Assembly (NCBI RefSeq): GCF_038396635.1
Contig: NZ_CP121687.1
Location: 558,001-622,000 of the forward strand
Source of the DNA: Defluviitalea saccharophila
Lineage (GTDB): Bacteria > Bacillota > Clostridia > Lachnospirales > Defluviitaleaceae
Reading direction: 5' to 3'
DNA length: 64,000 nucleotides
The translations under genes were made by a program, and so were the position numbers. The notes under the pieces were generated by a model. It worked only from the letters and a program-made list of their open reading frames with translations, had not been told where the DNA came from and ran no database searches. The stretch's first letter is position 1; each line of letters starts with the position of its first letter. Positions 18,411 through 28,778 of the stretch are shown here, piece by piece.

Positions 18411-18926
18411 TTATTTAAATAAATTTCTATGTTTTTTCTCTCTTATTTCCAGCTTTTCATTTAAATAATAAATAAATTGATATATAAATATTGAGATGAT
18501 TCCCGTATAAACTACCTCCGGCAATATAATATTATTGAGGTAATATAAGAATTGAAGTTTTCCTCTTACTAAATAGGTAAGTACATATACAGTCAATTCA
18601 TAAAAAAAAGTACTAAATATCGTCATTACAAGAGGCAGTAAAAAACTTTCGCGATAAAAGTCTTTATTGAGCTTTCCGCAAAGATAACCTGTATACATAC
18701 CTAATAGTGCGTAAAAGCCAATGGATGTCCCAAAATATAAATCTTGAATTAATCCTGCAAAAAAACCTACAATTGCCCCTTCTCTGCTGCCTCTTAATAA
18801 AGCAAAAGAAACAATAATCATGACATAAAAATTAGGGATGGTACCTCTTATTCTAAAATGTTGAAAGTAAGTAGATTGGAGAACATTGGTAATGATCAAC
18901 ATTAAACTTATAACAAATACTCGCAC
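18411..18926 (-). CDS. mreD: Rod shape-determining protein MreD
   Basis: MreD is a membrane component of the elongasome. The 171-residue protein has five to six hydrophobic helices and the family features QSTYFQHFRIRGTIPNFYVMIIVSFALLRG and the FFAGLIQDLYFG segment. It starts at GTG 18926 behind a GGAGT site, five bases after mreC, and is followed by minC as in Bacillus. Confidence 0.92.
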   Translation of the reverse strand: MRVFVISLMLIITNVLQSTYFQHFRIRGTIPNFYVMIIVSFALLRGSREGAIVGFFAGLIQDLYFGTSIGFYALLGMYTGYLCGKLNKDFYRESFLLPLVMTIFSTFFYELTVYVLTYLVRGKLQFLYYLNNIILPEVVYTGIISIFIYQFIYYLNEKLEIREKKHRNLFK

Positions 18927-18931
18927 ATATA

Positions 18932-19789
18932 TTACTCCTTTGATTCTACATCATTCTTAGTCCACTTCTTATTAATCACCAGTACCTCCTCAAGATGGCG
19001 AAAATCAACTACAGGTTCAATCAGCGCATATTTGGTCAAGCCATGGCTTTCTACTTGAATTTCTTTAACAGTACCAATAACAATTCCAGGAGGATAGATG
19101 TCACTTAAATTTGAAGTGACGATTTCATCTCCTTTAATAATGTCTGCCTCAGAATCGATATATTCCATTTTGCATAGGCCTTCATTCATAAGGGCTAAAT
19201 CGCCTTTTGTAACACCTAGATCGCTTGTTCTTAAAACCTTTGAACTAACTGCATTTCTATCATCAATAATGGATAATACCTTTGAATAATTTGGTGCAGT
19301 TTCTATAATATGTCCTACCAATCCATTGCCGGAAAGCACAACCATATCCGTCTCTAGTCCATCATTTGTACCTTTATCAATCAGGAACACATTATACCAA
19401 TTCCCTGGATCTTTTCCTATAATCTCCGCACCGACTTTAGGATAATCTGCATATTTTTTATCTAATTCCAACAAATCTCTTAATCTTGTATTTTCTTTTT
19501 TATATTGCTGCAGAATTCTATTTTCGTAAGTTAATTCGTCAACTTTTCTTAGAAGCTCTTTGTTTTGCTTCTCCAAATCTTTAATATTTTTAATAAAGTC
19601 TATCCGATCCGTAGCCCATCCCCCAACTTCGCTGAAAAGATTCTGGATAGGAATGACAATAAAACCTAATCCTTTTTCAATAAAGGAAACATTGTTCCTT
19701 TTGTTGAAAGTAAAGATAATAATTACTATAAGCACTATAGTAACAAAAAAAAGAATAAATCTATTTGAAACTTTCAGTAACCGTTTCAA
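18932..19789 (-). CDS. mreC: Rod shape-determining protein MreC
   Basis: MreC is an extracytoplasmic scaffold linking MreB filaments to wall synthases. The 285 residues comprise a short cytoplasmic start, one membrane helix (about 9-28), a coiled coil (about 65-105, DLEKQNKELLRKVDELTYENRILQQY) and a beta-rich domain containing VIGKDPGNWYNVFLIDKGTNDG-type and VVDFRHLEEVLVI motifs. The start is a TTG at 19789 behind GGGAGCGG. It lies between mreB and mreD. Confidence 0.94.
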   Translation of the reverse strand: MKRLLKVSNRFILFFVTIVLIVIIIFTFNKRNNVSFIEKGLGFIVIPIQNLFSEVGGWATDRIDFIKNIKDLEKQNKELLRKVDELTYENRILQQYKKENTRLRDLLELDKKYADYPKVGAEIIGKDPGNWYNVFLIDKGTNDGLETDMVVLSGNGLVGHIIETAPNYSKVLSIIDDRNAVSSKVLRTSDLGVTKGDLALMNEGLCKMEYIDSEADIIKGDEIVTSNLSDIYPPGIVIGTVKEIQVESHGLTKYALIEPVVDFRHLEEVLVINKKWTKNDVESKE

Positions 19790-19822
19790 AAAAACCGCTC
19801 CCTATCTGTGATCTATGAATAA

Positions 19823-20869
<1,047 letters not shown>

Positions 20870-21019
20870 TCATTATTTATTTGAACTAATAAATCAGTAT
20901 GATATTTTCGTAAGCAATATGTATCTTTATTAGTATAGCCTATATTTTAATAAATCATTAAGATAATCTTTATAATTATACGACTTTTAGTCTGATTAAG
21001 TCTTTTTTACGCTAGTAAC

Positions 21020-21048
21020 ATCATAACCTTTTTTATTATTTTTTTCAA
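21020..21048 (-). promoter_or_regulatory. Candidate promoter for the mreBCD-min group
   Basis: On minus, TTGAAA (21043-21048), 17 bases, TATGAT (21020-21025). It lies directly after the radC terminator and leaves a leader of about 170 bases before mreB in which I see only AT-rich sequence. Confidence 0.45.
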
Positions 21049-21066
21049 CAGAAAAATGAATAACAT

Positions 21067-21090
21067 AAAAGAGCCTACATATATAGACTC
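21067..21090 (-). terminator. Terminator of radC
   Basis: On minus a 7-bp GAGTCTA/TAGGCTC stem with one G-T pair and a 6-base loop is followed by TTTTATG. It overlaps the radC stop codon. Confidence 0.55.
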
Positions 21091-21791
21091 TATATAATAC
21101 CCTTTTCTTTTAAGCTGATATACTTTCCATCTCCAATAATCAGATGGTCCAATATGCCAATTCCGATTAAATCTCCTGCCTGTACCATTCTCCTCGTTAC
21201 TTCAATATCTTCTTTACTGGGGGAGGGGTCTCCGCTGGGATGATTATGAAGCATAATAATTCCAGAAGCACTCTTCTTAATAGCTTCTTTAAATACCTCT
21301 CTAGGATGGACAATGGATGAATTAACACTTCCTTTAGTAATATCTTTATCAAATATAATCTGATTTTTAGTATCCAGCAATACAATTTTAAAATGCTCTT
21401 GCTTTAAGTATCTCATTTCTTCCATATAAATAGCTGCAATACTACTTGGAGAATTAATTCTATACTTTAAGCGTCCTTCATATCTTGAAATTCTTTTTGA
21501 TAATTCTAAAACCGCCTTAATCTGAATTGCCTTTACTTTGCCTATTCCATCAAAATTCATCAGTTCCTCTAAAGAATACTGGTAAAGACCACGCAGTCCT
21601 TCTTCTTTTTCTAAAGAAAGGAGTTTTTGAGCCAATTCAACTGCTCTCATATTTCTTGAACCCGTTCGAAAAATAATAGCCAATAGCTCCGCATCAGACA
21701 AAATTTCAGAACCAAAATGCTCTAATTTTTCATAAGGTCTTTCAAACTCCGGAAGATCTTTCATAGACATATGATTATCCAAAGCTCCCAT
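21090..21791 (-). CDS. radC: RadC/YsxA JAB1-MPN domain protein
   Basis: The 233-residue protein has an N-terminal helix-hairpin-helix-like region (about 35-95, LSDAELLAIIFRTGSR, LMNFDGIGKVKAIQIKA). A JAMM-type metalloprotease-like domain follows, with the metal-binding motif HNHPSGDPSPSKED near residue 180. The biochemical role is unsettled despite the name. In Firmicutes it commonly precedes mreB, as here. ATG 21791 is supported by an AGGAGG site. Confidence 0.94.
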   Translation of the reverse strand: MGALDNHMSMKDLPEFERPYEKLEHFGSEILSDAELLAIIFRTGSRNMRAVELAQKLLSLEKEEGLRGLYQYSLEELMNFDGIGKVKAIQIKAVLELSKRISRYEGRLKYRINSPSSIAAIYMEEMRYLKQEHFKIVLLDTKNQIIFDKDITKGSVNSSIVHPREVFKEAIKKSASGIIMLHNHPSGDPSPSKEDIEVTRRMVQAGDLIGIGILDHLIIGDGKYISLKEKGII

Positions 21792-21806
21792 TGGCTCATC
21801 CTCCTG

Positions 21807-22403
21807 TTAAGAAAAAATGTTATTCTCAAATATGTTAATATCCATTTCCTCAAGCAAAATTGATAATAACTTTAACGGAAGCCCTACTACATTATTATAG
21901 TCACCACAGATTTTATCAATCAAAACAGCTCCTATTCCCTGAATACCGTATGCGCCGGCTTTATCCATAGGTTCTTTAGTATTTATGTAAGCATCTATCA
22001 TAGAAGATGACAAAGATCTCATATGTACCTCTGTTCTTTCGAATCCGACTTTAATCAAGTGATTTTTAGTTTGTATCAAGGTAATTCCTGTATACACTTC
22101 ATGTATATTTCCTTGAAGCATTGTAAGCATAGCTTTGGCTTCTTCCCTGTCTTTAGGTTTCCCAAGTACCTTATCCTTGTACACAACAATTGTGTCTGCA
22201 CCTATTACGATAAAATCTCCTTCTAAATTTTTTGCAACATCTGCTGCTTTTTGCTTAGATAAATGTATGACCAACTCACTGGGGGAAAGCATAGGATCAA
22301 CCACTTCATCGGCATTACTAACAATAATATCAAAAGAAAGACCCAGCTGCTCAAGAAGCATCTTTCTCCTTGGAGAAGCGGAAGCTAAAATTATTCTACT
22401 CAT
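21807..22403 (-). CDS. maf: Maf-family nucleoside triphosphate pyrophosphatase
   Basis: Maf proteins hydrolyse non-canonical or excess nucleoside triphosphates (dTTP/UTP in the YhdE-like subgroup) and have been linked to septum control in Bacillus. The signature MSRIILASASPRRKMLLEQLGL is at the N-terminus. VIGADTIVV, GKPKDREEA and DKAGAYGIQGIGAVLID follow, containing the catalytic Asp and Lys. I begin at ATG 22403; the frame extends five codons further upstream to a GTG close to an AGGTGG site. It is 198 residues, upstream of radC. Confidence 0.94.
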   Translation of the reverse strand: MSRIILASASPRRKMLLEQLGLSFDIIVSNADEVVDPMLSPSELVIHLSKQKAADVAKNLEGDFIVIGADTIVVYKDKVLGKPKDREEAKAMLTMLQGNIHEVYTGITLIQTKNHLIKVGFERTEVHMRSLSSSMIDAYINTKEPMDKAGAYGIQGIGAVLIDKICGDYNNVVGLPLKLLSILLEEMDINIFENNIFS

Positions 22404-22445
22404 CAATATCAGCACCACCTATAAGATTTGTTGGAAATAATTGTA

Positions 22446-22715
22446 CTAAATTCTTTTATATATAAGTATAGCCGCTATAATTCCCAATATACTTGCAATC
22501 GTAATTTCCATTTTAATGCTAAATTGAATAATGATTACCGATAGATCTAATATAATTGGATTTTGGAGGCCGAATTCCTGTCCATAGCCAATCCACTGCA
22601 TATAAGGTACTTTTCCCAGATAATGCCCGATAAAGCCTCCAATCACTATGCCACCAAGCAAAAGTAAAAATAAAGACCAGTTATTTTTCCCTTTTCCTCC
22701 GTACAAATTTCTCAT
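22446..22715 (-). CDS. Small DUF4321 membrane protein
   Basis: The 89-residue protein has two hydrophobic segments (about 13-30 and 66-87) separated by a region with KVPYMQWIGYGQEFG. This pattern and its place upstream of maf match DUF4321, a small clostridial family of unknown function. The GAGAGG site touches the ATG at 22715, so the TTG three codons later, nine bases from the site, may be the real start. Confidence 0.75.
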   Translation of the reverse strand: MRNLYGGKGKNNWSLFLLLLGGIVIGGFIGHYLGKVPYMQWIGYGQEFGLQNPIILDLSVIIIQFSIKMEITIASILGIIAAILIYKRI

Positions 22716-22790
22716 CCTCTCAGATTATTTTCGTTATATTTGTCTTCAGTTGCATCTATATTTTAACACAATTTGCATATATCTGCTCAG

Positions 22791-22823
22791 AAAAAAAGAA
22801 TGTACCTCAATAAGTACATTCTT
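22791..22823 (-). terminator. Terminator of the rnf operon
   Basis: On minus, AAGAATGTAC pairs perfectly with its complement across an 8-base loop and is followed by TTTTTTT. It lies just after the rnfB stop. Confidence 0.88.
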
Positions 22824-22832
22824 AAAAATAAA

Positions 22833-23672
22833 TTAGCTTGCTTGAGTAGAAGAATTGACTTCTTCTGAGATGATTTCTCCATGAATAGCTTTCGTAGGAC
22901 ATTTTTTTACACATGCCATACACTGTGTACATTTTTCATAATCCACATGGGCAAGGTTATTTTCGAAATCCATAGCACCATATTCACAAACCTTTACGCA
23001 CATTCTGCAGCCGATACATCCTACAGAGCAGCTTTCTTTAACTTCTTTTCCTTTATCAAGAGAATTACACAAAACTCTTACTTGTTTTGACACAGGAACC
23101 AATTCAATTACCGCTTTTGGGCAAGCTTTAACGCAATTTCCACAGGCAGTACACTTTTCTTCATCAATCACAGCAATGCCATCTTCAATCTTTATTGCTC
23201 CGAAAGGACATACCTTTTTGCAGCTGCCTAATCCAAGACATCCGTAACTGCAGCTTTTAGCACCGCCTCCAGGAATTAAAGCCGCATCTCTGCAATCAGT
23301 AATTCCATAGTATTCATATTTATTTGTACTTTTATCACAGGTCCCTTTACACTTTACAACTGCCACTTTTTTCTCAGCTTGATCTACTTTTAATCCCATA
23401 AAAGCAGCAATTGCCTCTGTAGATTCCATCGTATTTACTGAACATCCACCGGGGCTAACAGTTCCTTCCACTACTGCCTTGGCAAAAGCATCACAGCCAG
23501 CAAACCCACAGCCTCCGCAGTTAGCTCCTGGAAGCAAATCTCTAACCTTTGGAATTCTCTCGTCTACTTCCACAGCAAACTTTTTCGAAGCATAACCTAA
23601 GCCTGCTCCAAATAGTATACCTAATCCACCTATACTAATTACAGGATAAAGAATACTTGTTATGTCCATCAT
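22833..23672 (-). CDS. rnfB: Rnf complex subunit RnfB (multi-cluster ferredoxin-like)
   Basis: RnfB takes electrons from reduced ferredoxin into the Rnf complex. The 279-residue sequence has an N-terminal membrane helix (about 5-26). A four-cysteine Fe-S domain follows (GANCGGCGFAGCDAFAKAVV with a later GGCS), then several 4Fe-4S motifs: GSCKKVCPFG, CTACGNCVKACPK, GCIGCRMCVKVCE and CTQCMACVKKCP. It is the last gene of rnfCDGEAB, the order used by Clostridium and Acetobacterium. The start could be either of two adjacent ATG codons. Confidence 0.96.
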   Translation of the reverse strand: MMDITSILYPVISIGGLGILFGAGLGYASKKFAVEVDERIPKVRDLLPGANCGGCGFAGCDAFAKAVVEGTVSPGGCSVNTMESTEAIAAFMGLKVDQAEKKVAVVKCKGTCDKSTNKYEYYGITDCRDAALIPGGGAKSCSYGCLGLGSCKKVCPFGAIKIEDGIAVIDEEKCTACGNCVKACPKAVIELVPVSKQVRVLCNSLDKGKEVKESCSVGCIGCRMCVKVCEYGAMDFENNLAHVDYEKCTQCMACVKKCPTKAIHGEIISEEVNSSTQAS

Positions 23673-23684
23673 TTCACCCCTTTT

Positions 23685-24257
23685 TTAAAGTAATCCTTGA
23701 AATCCCAAAAATGCTATTGACATTAAACCTGCCGTAATAAGAGCAATCGGAAAACCTTGAAATGCTGTCAAAATATTGTTGTTTTCCATTCTTTCCCTTA
23801 TTCCAGCAAAAAGAACAATAGCTAATGTAAAACCAAGCGCAGCGCCTACCCCATGAACAATACTTTGAATTAAATTATATCCTTCATTCATATTGAGAAC
23901 AGCTACCCCTAATACCGCACAGTTAGTTGTAATCAAAGGAAGATATACTCCCAACGCTTGATAAAGCGTTGGACTTACCTTTTGAATAACCATTTCTACA
24001 AATTGAACCAAGGATGCGATTACTAAAATAAATGCTATCGTATAGAGATACTCAATTTTAAAAGGTACCAGTATCCAGTTATACACCATATATGAAATCA
24101 TGGATGCTAAAGTCATTACAAAGGTTACCGCCATCCCCATACCAACTGCTGTTTCTACTTTCTTAGATACCCCAAGAAAAGGGCATATTCCTAAGAATCT
24201 AGATAAGACAAAATTGTTTACCAAAATTGCACTTAGAAATAAAATAAATAGCTCCAT
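23685..24257 (-). CDS. rnfA: Rnf complex membrane subunit RnfA
   Basis: RnfA and RnfE are paired integral membrane subunits that form the ion-translocating core and hold a cluster between them. The 190 residues are almost entirely hydrophobic, with about six helices. [19 protein letters not shown] contains the conserved membrane cysteine, and a second Cys lies in [13 protein letters not shown]. It is separated by 12-14 bases from its neighbours, consistent with one transcript. Confidence 0.96.
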   Translation of the reverse strand: MELFILFLSAILVNNFVLSRFLGICPFLGVSKKVETAVGMGMAVTFVMTLASMISYMVYNWILVPFKIEYLYTIAFILVIASLVQFVEMVIQKVSPTLYQALGVYLPLITTNCAVLGVAVLNMNEGYNLIQSIVHGVGAALGFTLAIVLFAGIRERMENNNILTAFQGFPIALITAGLMSIAFLGFQGLL

Positions 24258-24271
24258 TTGTTACCCTCCCC

Positions 24272-24877
24272 CTAAGCCTTTTTCATTTTTTTACTTCTTA
24301 CATGATTTAAAATTGCCATGAGTATTCCTAAAGTAAAAAACGCACCGGGAGCCAGAATCATAATTAATGCTGGCTGATAGGAAGAAGGAAGAACTTGAAC
24401 TCCAAATATTTTTCCTGCACCTAAAATTTCTCTTACAGCTCCTATGGTAGTTAAAGCAAGAGTAAAACCTAATCCCATTCCTAACCCGTCCATTATTGAT
24501 GGTAACAACTTGTTTTTTGAAGCATAAGCTTCGGCTCTTGCTAAGATAATACAGTTAACAACAATTAAAGGAATAAACAAGCCTAATTGACTGTACAAGC
24601 CAGGTACATATGCCTTTAAAGTAAATTCAATAAGGGTTACTAAACTTGCAATGATAACTACGTATGCAGGAATACGGATCTTGGATGGTATGAATTTTCT
24701 CAGTAGAGAGATGAATAGATTTGAACCAACTAATACGGCAGTAGTAGCCAATCCCATTCCTATACCATTTTCAGCTCCAGTAGTAACCGCCAAGGTAGGA
24801 CACATTCCAATTACCTGAACAAATGTTGGATTCTCTACTATAATCCCATTAGTAAGTCTTTCGATTATTTTTTTCAA
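24272..24877 (-). CDS. rnfE: Rnf complex membrane subunit RnfE
   Basis: The 201-residue protein is the structural partner of RnfA. It shows GIIVENPTFVQVIGMCPTLAVTTGAENGIGMG with the conserved cysteine, and LFIPLIVVNCIILARAEAYASKNKLLPSIMDGLGMGLGF with the second. About six membrane helices are evident. It is cotranscribed with rnfG upstream and rnfA downstream. Confidence 0.96.
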   Translation of the reverse strand: MKKIIERLTNGIIVENPTFVQVIGMCPTLAVTTGAENGIGMGLATTAVLVGSNLFISLLRKFIPSKIRIPAYVVIIASLVTLIEFTLKAYVPGLYSQLGLFIPLIVVNCIILARAEAYASKNKLLPSIMDGLGMGLGFTLALTTIGAVREILGAGKIFGVQVLPSSYQPALIMILAPGAFFTLGILMAILNHVRSKKMKKA

Positions 24878-24888
24878 TGTAATCCCCC

Positions 24889-25476
24889 CTAGTTAAAATC
24901 AAAGATTATCTCATTATTATCTGTGTCAACTCGATGCTCTATTAAGTTAAGGACTTCATTTATTCCTGTTGTAACAGCCTTAGATGTAATTGTTGCTCCG
25001 GTAATTGCTTGGATTTCATCTTCAGCACCAGGAGTAGTTTTTACAACTTTAAGTTGACCTGATTTTCCTTCATATTGAGATGTAAAAGCTGGACTTTCAG
25101 CATTTGCGCCTAATCCTGGAGTTTCAGAATGGCTTAATATTTTAACCCCCTGAAGAATCCCATCCTTTGATACTCCAACCATTATTTCAATAGCTCCGCC
25201 AAATCCTTTTGGAGCCACTTTTACTGCAAAGCCTTCCAGGGTATCTCCTTTATATCCTGCATTTACTTCTAAAATACTAGATTCTTCCGGCAAATCTACT
25301 TCTACGCCCTCATATTTGTCTGCTTCAGGAAGAGTTTGCTTCATGGCTTCTTCCTTAGTTTGTTGAACTTGTTTTGCGATAGGTTCTTTCGTCATTTCGT
25401 TGGCAAATCCCAGTAACCCTGCTGAAACAGCCGTTATAAGAAACAAAATAAATCCGAGCTTTAAGATTTCCTTCAT
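24889..25476 (-). CDS. rnfG: Rnf complex flavoprotein subunit RnfG
   Basis: RnfG carries a covalently bound FMN on the outer face of the membrane. The 195 residues have an N-terminal helix (about 8-25) and a soluble FMN-binding domain with SHSETPGLGANA and the flavinylation motif TGATITSKAVT, whose threonine receives FMN. Its ATG shares one base with the rnfD stop (TAATG), implying translational coupling. Confidence 0.95.
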   Translation of the reverse strand: MKEILKLGFILFLITAVSAGLLGFANEMTKEPIAKQVQQTKEEAMKQTLPEADKYEGVEVDLPEESSILEVNAGYKGDTLEGFAVKVAPKGFGGAIEIMVGVSKDGILQGVKILSHSETPGLGANAESPAFTSQYEGKSGQLKVVKTTPGAEDEIQAITGATITSKAVTTGINEVLNLIEHRVDTDNNEIIFDFN

Positions 25477-26408
25477 TATTTCACCTCCCCAAAAATTCGA
25501 GGCTGAGTGTATCGATCAATGAGAGGAACAGCTAAATTCATAATCAGTATGGAATAAGAAACTCCTTCTGGATAACCGCCATAAAGACGAATCACTGTAG
25601 TAAGGATTCCGCAGCCTAATCCCATGATATACTGTCCTTTCACCGTAACAGGAGAAGAAGAATAATCTGTAGCCATAAAGAATGCTCCTAAAAACAGTCC
25701 TCCTGTAAAAATTTCATAAATCGCATAGGGGTAGAACATGCCACCTCTTCCAAGGATCCATGTAAGCACTAACACCGTTCCAATAAATGTTGCAGGAATT
25801 CTAATAGAAATTACTTTTTTGTATACTAAATATAAGCCTCCAATTAAAAGAGCAATTGCAGAAGTTTCTCCTATACATCCTCCCACATTCCCTAAAATCA
25901 AATCAGTTAAGGGAGGAAGTGCTCCACTGCCTTCTTTTAATATTCCTAAAGGAGTAGCTGTTGTAACACCATCTATGGTCCAAGTAGTCATTTGTACCGG
26001 CCAGGAGGCAAGTAAAAATGCTCTTGCTGCCAAAGCTGGATTAATAAAGTTTTGTCCTAAACCACCAAATAATTGTTTTGCAATAATAATTGCAAATGCC
26101 CCACCGACAATAGGAAGCCAGAAAGGAACCGAAGGCGGTAAGTTCATAGCAAGAAGCAATCCTGTAACAGCCGCACTATAATCATTAACAGTAATCTTTT
26201 GGTGAGTTAGTTTTTGCCACAATGCCTCCGCTCCAACACATGAAGCAATAGACAGTAAAATAACAATTAATGCCTGAAATTTAAAAACCCATATCCCCAC
26301 TAATGCAGCAGGAAGTAATGCAATGAAAACATCTCTCATGATACTTTGTATAGAATCCTTTGAATGTATATGAGGAGATGATGATACTGTATACATTTCC
26401 TTAGACAT
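25476..26408 (-). CDS. rnfD: Rnf complex membrane flavoprotein subunit RnfD
   Basis: RnfD is a polytopic subunit with covalent FMN. The 310-residue protein has about nine membrane helices, the GLGQNFINPALAARAFLL segment and the DGVTTATPLG motif that accepts FMN. The C-terminal ATDYSSSPVT and LYGGYPEGVSYSILIMN stretches are typical. It lies between rnfC and rnfG. Confidence 0.95.
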   Translation of the reverse strand: MSKEMYTVSSSPHIHSKDSIQSIMRDVFIALLPAALVGIWVFKFQALIVILLSIASCVGAEALWQKLTHQKITVNDYSAAVTGLLLAMNLPPSVPFWLPIVGGAFAIIIAKQLFGGLGQNFINPALAARAFLLASWPVQMTTWTIDGVTTATPLGILKEGSGALPPLTDLILGNVGGCIGETSAIALLIGGLYLVYKKVISIRIPATFIGTVLVLTWILGRGGMFYPYAIYEIFTGGLFLGAFFMATDYSSSPVTVKGQYIMGLGCGILTTVIRLYGGYPEGVSYSILIMNLAVPLIDRYTQPRIFGEVK

Positions 26409-26421
26409 TAGGCCTCCCCCT

Positions 26422-27747
26422 TTATGCGTTTTTTCTTCTATTATTTAATATAGTTTTTTTAGCCGTACGGATAGATTGAACTAAATGTCTCTTTGCAGGA
26501 CAAATAAAAGAACAGCTTCCGCATTCAATACAATCCATTCCGTGACATTTTTCAAACTTTTCTACGTCGTAATTTACTGCATATTGGTTAAGCTGCAGAG
26601 GCAGTAAATTCATTGGACAAACAGAAACACATTTGCCGCAGCGAATACAATTTCTTTCTTCTGGTAAATCTGCTTCTTCTTTTGTTAAGCATAAAATAGC
26701 AGAAGATCCTTTAATAATTGGAACATTCAAGGTGGATAAAGCAATCCCCATCATGGGTCCACCAGAAATAATTTTTACAGGATCTGAAACAAAGCCTCCT
26801 GCTGCTTCTACCAGTTCTTTGTAGGAAGTTCCCAATTTTACTTCAAAGTTTTTAGGTTCTCTTATAGCTCCACCGGTAACAGTTACAATTCGTCTCATAA
26901 GCGGTCGTCCATCGACAACAGCTTTTTGGATTGCAACTGCAGTATCAATGTTTTGAACGATACAGCCTACATCTGCCGGAAGACCTCCTGATGGCACTTC
27001 CCGTCCGGTGATTGCATAGATCAACTGCTTTTCTGCCCCTTGAGGATATTTTGTCTGCAATACTTTTACTTCAATATTTTCGATTCCTTCTGTCGCTTCC
27101 TTAAGTGCTTTTACAGCATCCATTTTGTTATTTTCTACACCGATATAACCTTTAGCCTGAGGAAACATGTGAAGAATAATCTTTAAACCTTCTATTACTC
27201 TTTCCGTTTCTTCCAGCATAATACGATGGTCGGAAGTTAAATAAGGCTCACATTCTGCTCCATTGATAATAATTGTATCAATATTTTTTTCCGGAGGAGG
27301 TGAAAGTTTTATATGGGTTGGAAATCCAGCACCACCCATTCCTACGATTCCAGCTTCCTTAATCATTTCGACAATTTGTTCTTTGGATAGATTTTTGTAG
27401 TTTCCCTTTGGTCCTAAAGATTCATGTTCTTCATACAAACCATCATTTTCAATGATCACTGATAATACTTTAGTTCCATTGGGATGCAGCATAGGGGTAA
27501 CATCCTTAACAGTACCTGAAACCGAACTATGAATTGGAGACGAAACAAAAGTCTTGGCTTCTCCTATCTTTTGACCCACCAAGACTTTTTCTCCTTTCCT
27601 CACTATTGGTTCACAGGGCGCTCCTATGTGCTGAGACATAGGAAATACCAATTCTCCTTTTGGGAGTAAATTTTCAATTGGTTTACTTTCTGTAAAATGC
27701 TTTCCATGTGGAGGATGAATACCCCTTTTAAATGTTAGCAACTTCAT
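26422..27747 (-). CDS. rnfC: Rnf complex subunit RnfC (NADH-interacting)
   Basis: RnfC is the peripheral subunit that reduces NAD+. The 441 residues show a barrel-sandwich start (KGIHPPHGKHFTESKPIENL), a Rossmann-like NADH/FMN region related to NuoF (GGAGFPTHIKL, INGAECEPYLTSDHRIM) and two 4Fe-4S motifs, CIRCGKCVSVCPM and CIECGSCSFICPAK, near 370-415. It is first in the operon. A GGGGGG site precedes the ATG. Together the six subunits form a ferredoxin:NAD+ oxidoreductase pumping Na+ or H+; which ion cannot be read from the sequence. Confidence 0.96.
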   Translation of the reverse strand: MKLLTFKRGIHPPHGKHFTESKPIENLLPKGELVFPMSQHIGAPCEPIVRKGEKVLVGQKIGEAKTFVSSPIHSSVSGTVKDVTPMLHPNGTKVLSVIIENDGLYEEHESLGPKGNYKNLSKEQIVEMIKEAGIVGMGGAGFPTHIKLSPPPEKNIDTIIINGAECEPYLTSDHRIMLEETERVIEGLKIILHMFPQAKGYIGVENNKMDAVKALKEATEGIENIEVKVLQTKYPQGAEKQLIYAITGREVPSGGLPADVGCIVQNIDTAVAIQKAVVDGRPLMRRIVTVTGGAIREPKNFEVKLGTSYKELVEAAGGFVSDPVKIISGGPMMGIALSTLNVPIIKGSSAILCLTKEEADLPEERNCIRCGKCVSVCPMNLLPLQLNQYAVNYDVEKFEKCHGMDCIECGSCSFICPAKRHLVQSIRTAKKTILNNRRKNA

Positions 27748-27809
27748 ATAATTCCCCCCTATATCATCAGATAAAAAATTATAATAATTAAAAAGGATTT
27801 TATATGTAT

Positions 27810-27838
27810 ATAATAATACAAATACGCCGATTACTCAA
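27810..27838 (-). promoter_or_regulatory. Candidate promoter of the rnf operon
   Basis: On minus, TTGAGT (27833-27838), 17 bases, TATTAT (27810-27815), 60 bases before rnfC. The remaining gap to the HATPase gene is AT-rich, and I recognise no operator there. Confidence 0.4.
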
Positions 27839-27985
27839 CAAATGATAAAAAATGCACAAAAAATTTTACATCATATTCCATCTGATGCAAGTATAATTTT
27901 TAGTTCAAAATAAGCACTTTGTATACAATAAACCAAATGTGTTTTATTTTTTGAATTATAAATTTCTAAAAAATTTATTTTTATC

Positions 27986-28534
27986 CTAAGATTTTTGTCT
28001 AATTTCTGTCAAATTTTCAGCCAGATATTCTTTAATCCATGCTATTACTGAAAGTTCGTTGATAGGCACACCCCCTAGTATGTCTTTTATTTCTTGTGTA
28101 TCAATTCTGAATACTCTATTATTATACCTGTGTACATATATAAATTCAATACTCGGATTGGACATAATCAAGTTTGTTATGGTACTAACAATATCTCCCA
28201 AAGGCACTCTGTCTATATGATTATGTTCCATCCATGCTCTTAATTTTGTGCCTTCTCCTAGCGTACTTTGAATTTCTACATCCCCATTGCACCTATTGCA
28301 TGCTGCCACGAGCAGAGGTACTCCAAGCCCAACCTTTCTTGTTGTTCTAGTGGTCTTAAAAGGATCTTTTATAGCTTTGGCAAACTCTTCGTCCATTCCT
28401 TTTCCATTGTCTTCGATCTTAATTTCAAAAAGATTTTCTTCTAAATCCTCAGTAATTTCTAATTTTATTTCACTTGCTTTAGCTCGTACACTGTTTTCAA
28501 TAATATCCAATATGTGCAGAGACAATTCTTTCAT
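27986..28534 (-). CDS. Small HATPase_c ATP-binding protein, unknown role
   Basis: The 182-residue protein has a GHKL ATPase fold: N-box LHILDIIENSVRAKASEI, G1 DNGKGMDEE, and a GLGVPLLVAACNRCNGD motif in place of the kinase GLGL box. It has no histidine phospho-acceptor domain and no membrane segment, so it is not a sensor kinase by itself. Genes of this type are often found beside clostridial hydrogenase or NADH-dehydrogenase-like operons. Here it is immediately upstream of rnf on the same strand, so a redox-linked regulatory role is a reasonable guess. The C-terminal 60 residues are not recognised. Confidence 0.8.
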   Translation of the reverse strand: MKELSLHILDIIENSVRAKASEIKLEITEDLEENLFEIKIEDNGKGMDEEFAKAIKDPFKTTRTTRKVGLGVPLLVAACNRCNGDVEIQSTLGEGTKLRAWMEHNHIDRVPLGDIVSTITNLIMSNPSIEFIYVHRYNNRVFRIDTQEIKDILGGVPINELSVIAWIKEYLAENLTEIRQKS

Positions 28535-28588
28535 TGTTTATTCTCCCCTGTCTTAAATATTATCAATAGTCTTAAAAGGTATATTATG

Positions 28589-28616
28589 ATTTTACACCAA
28601 TTCAAAAATAAATCAA
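28589..28616 (-). promoter_or_regulatory. Candidate promoter of the HATPase gene
   Basis: On minus, TTGATT (28611-28616), 16 bases, TAAAAT (28589-28594). The rest of the 244-base divergent gap up to 28778 is AT-rich without a clear operator. Confidence 0.35.
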
Positions 28617-28778
28617 GAATATTATGAATCTGATAAAAAATTCTCATCCATAAGTGGTAAAAAACGTATATGCATCATAATAATATTTTATCGTACGATC
28701 ACTAAAATTTTTCTAAAATATTTTCTACACAAATGTATATAGCAGCTCCCATCAATACAAAAAGGAGGACTTCACAAA

